From CAYLNK01 sp964384675 (GTDB lineage: Bacteria; Acidobacteriota; Thermoanaerobaculia; UBA5066), in the NCBI GenBank assembly GCA_964384675.1, contig CAYLNK010000188.1, forward strand, positions 1 to 12,860: DNA of 12,860 bases, in the 5' to 3' direction. The notes beneath the pieces were generated by a model. It searched no databases and was not told where the DNA came from. It saw nothing but the letters and a program-made list of their open reading frames with translations. Every line of letters starts with the position of its first letter. The first letter of the stretch is position 1. Both the position numbers and the translations under genes were made by a program. Of this stretch, positions 12,852 through 12,860 are shown piece by piece.

Positions 12852-12860
12852 CGCGCGGTC

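Noticed and set aside
1..12860. tRNA, rRNA, CRISPR arrays or riboswitches
   Set aside because: None was seen on reading; the intergenic stretches are short and accounted for by the two elements, ribosome sites and the Pho-box-like repeat.

Overview
The window is a phosphate acquisition and phosphate sensing locus from a G+C-rich, Gram-negative-type bacterium (G+C judged by eye, not computed). Long permeases with large extracytoplasmic domains, Hanks-type kinase/receiver hybrids and GTG starts would suit Acidobacteriota or a related deep-branching soil or sediment lineage. Nothing here, such as an rRNA, fixes the taxon.

Left block, + strand (1-7816): pstC, pstA, pstB, phoB, phoR. The first reading frame enters from the left edge. 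Its N-terminal ~100 visible residues look like helices 5-6 of a MATE-type efflux protein, joined in frame to a long PstC that carries a propeller-like periplasmic domain. pstC and pstA overlap by 8 bp. pstB and phoB overlap by 4 bp. phoR follows phoB after 10 bp behind a clear ribosome binding site. pstA and pstB are separated by a ~280-bp palindromic mobile element. Removing it leaves a tight 16-nt gap, so the block reads as one operon later interrupted. No pstS and no phoU lies in this block; pstS could be upstream of the window.

Middle block, - strand (9487 down to 7776): a single-domain response regulator coupled through TGATG to a Ser/Thr protein kinase with a C-terminal receiver domain. 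The kinase gene's 3' end overlaps the 3' end of phoR on the opposite strand. A second, 171-bp palindromic element sits 12 bp upstream of the regulator's start codon.

Right block, + strand (9765-11375): a PhoU-like DUF47 protein followed by a PiT-type phosphate permease. Upstream is a direct repeat with 11-bp period that resembles a Pho box, so PhoB from the left block may control this low-affinity uptake pair.

Far right, - strand (12851 down to 11391): a soluble coiled-coil protein with a methyl-accepting-chemotaxis-like hairpin tip, then a small TPR protein. They form a two-gene unit with no obvious link to phosphate.

The two palindromic elements are bounded by CTAG and share a terminal core (CTAGnGGCnTGTnnG), so they look like related non-autonomous transposable elements (MITEs), possibly IS630-type. 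The points most worth a second look are the MATE-PstC chimera, the two MITEs placed at regulatory junctions of the phosphate locus, and the Pho-box-like repeat.
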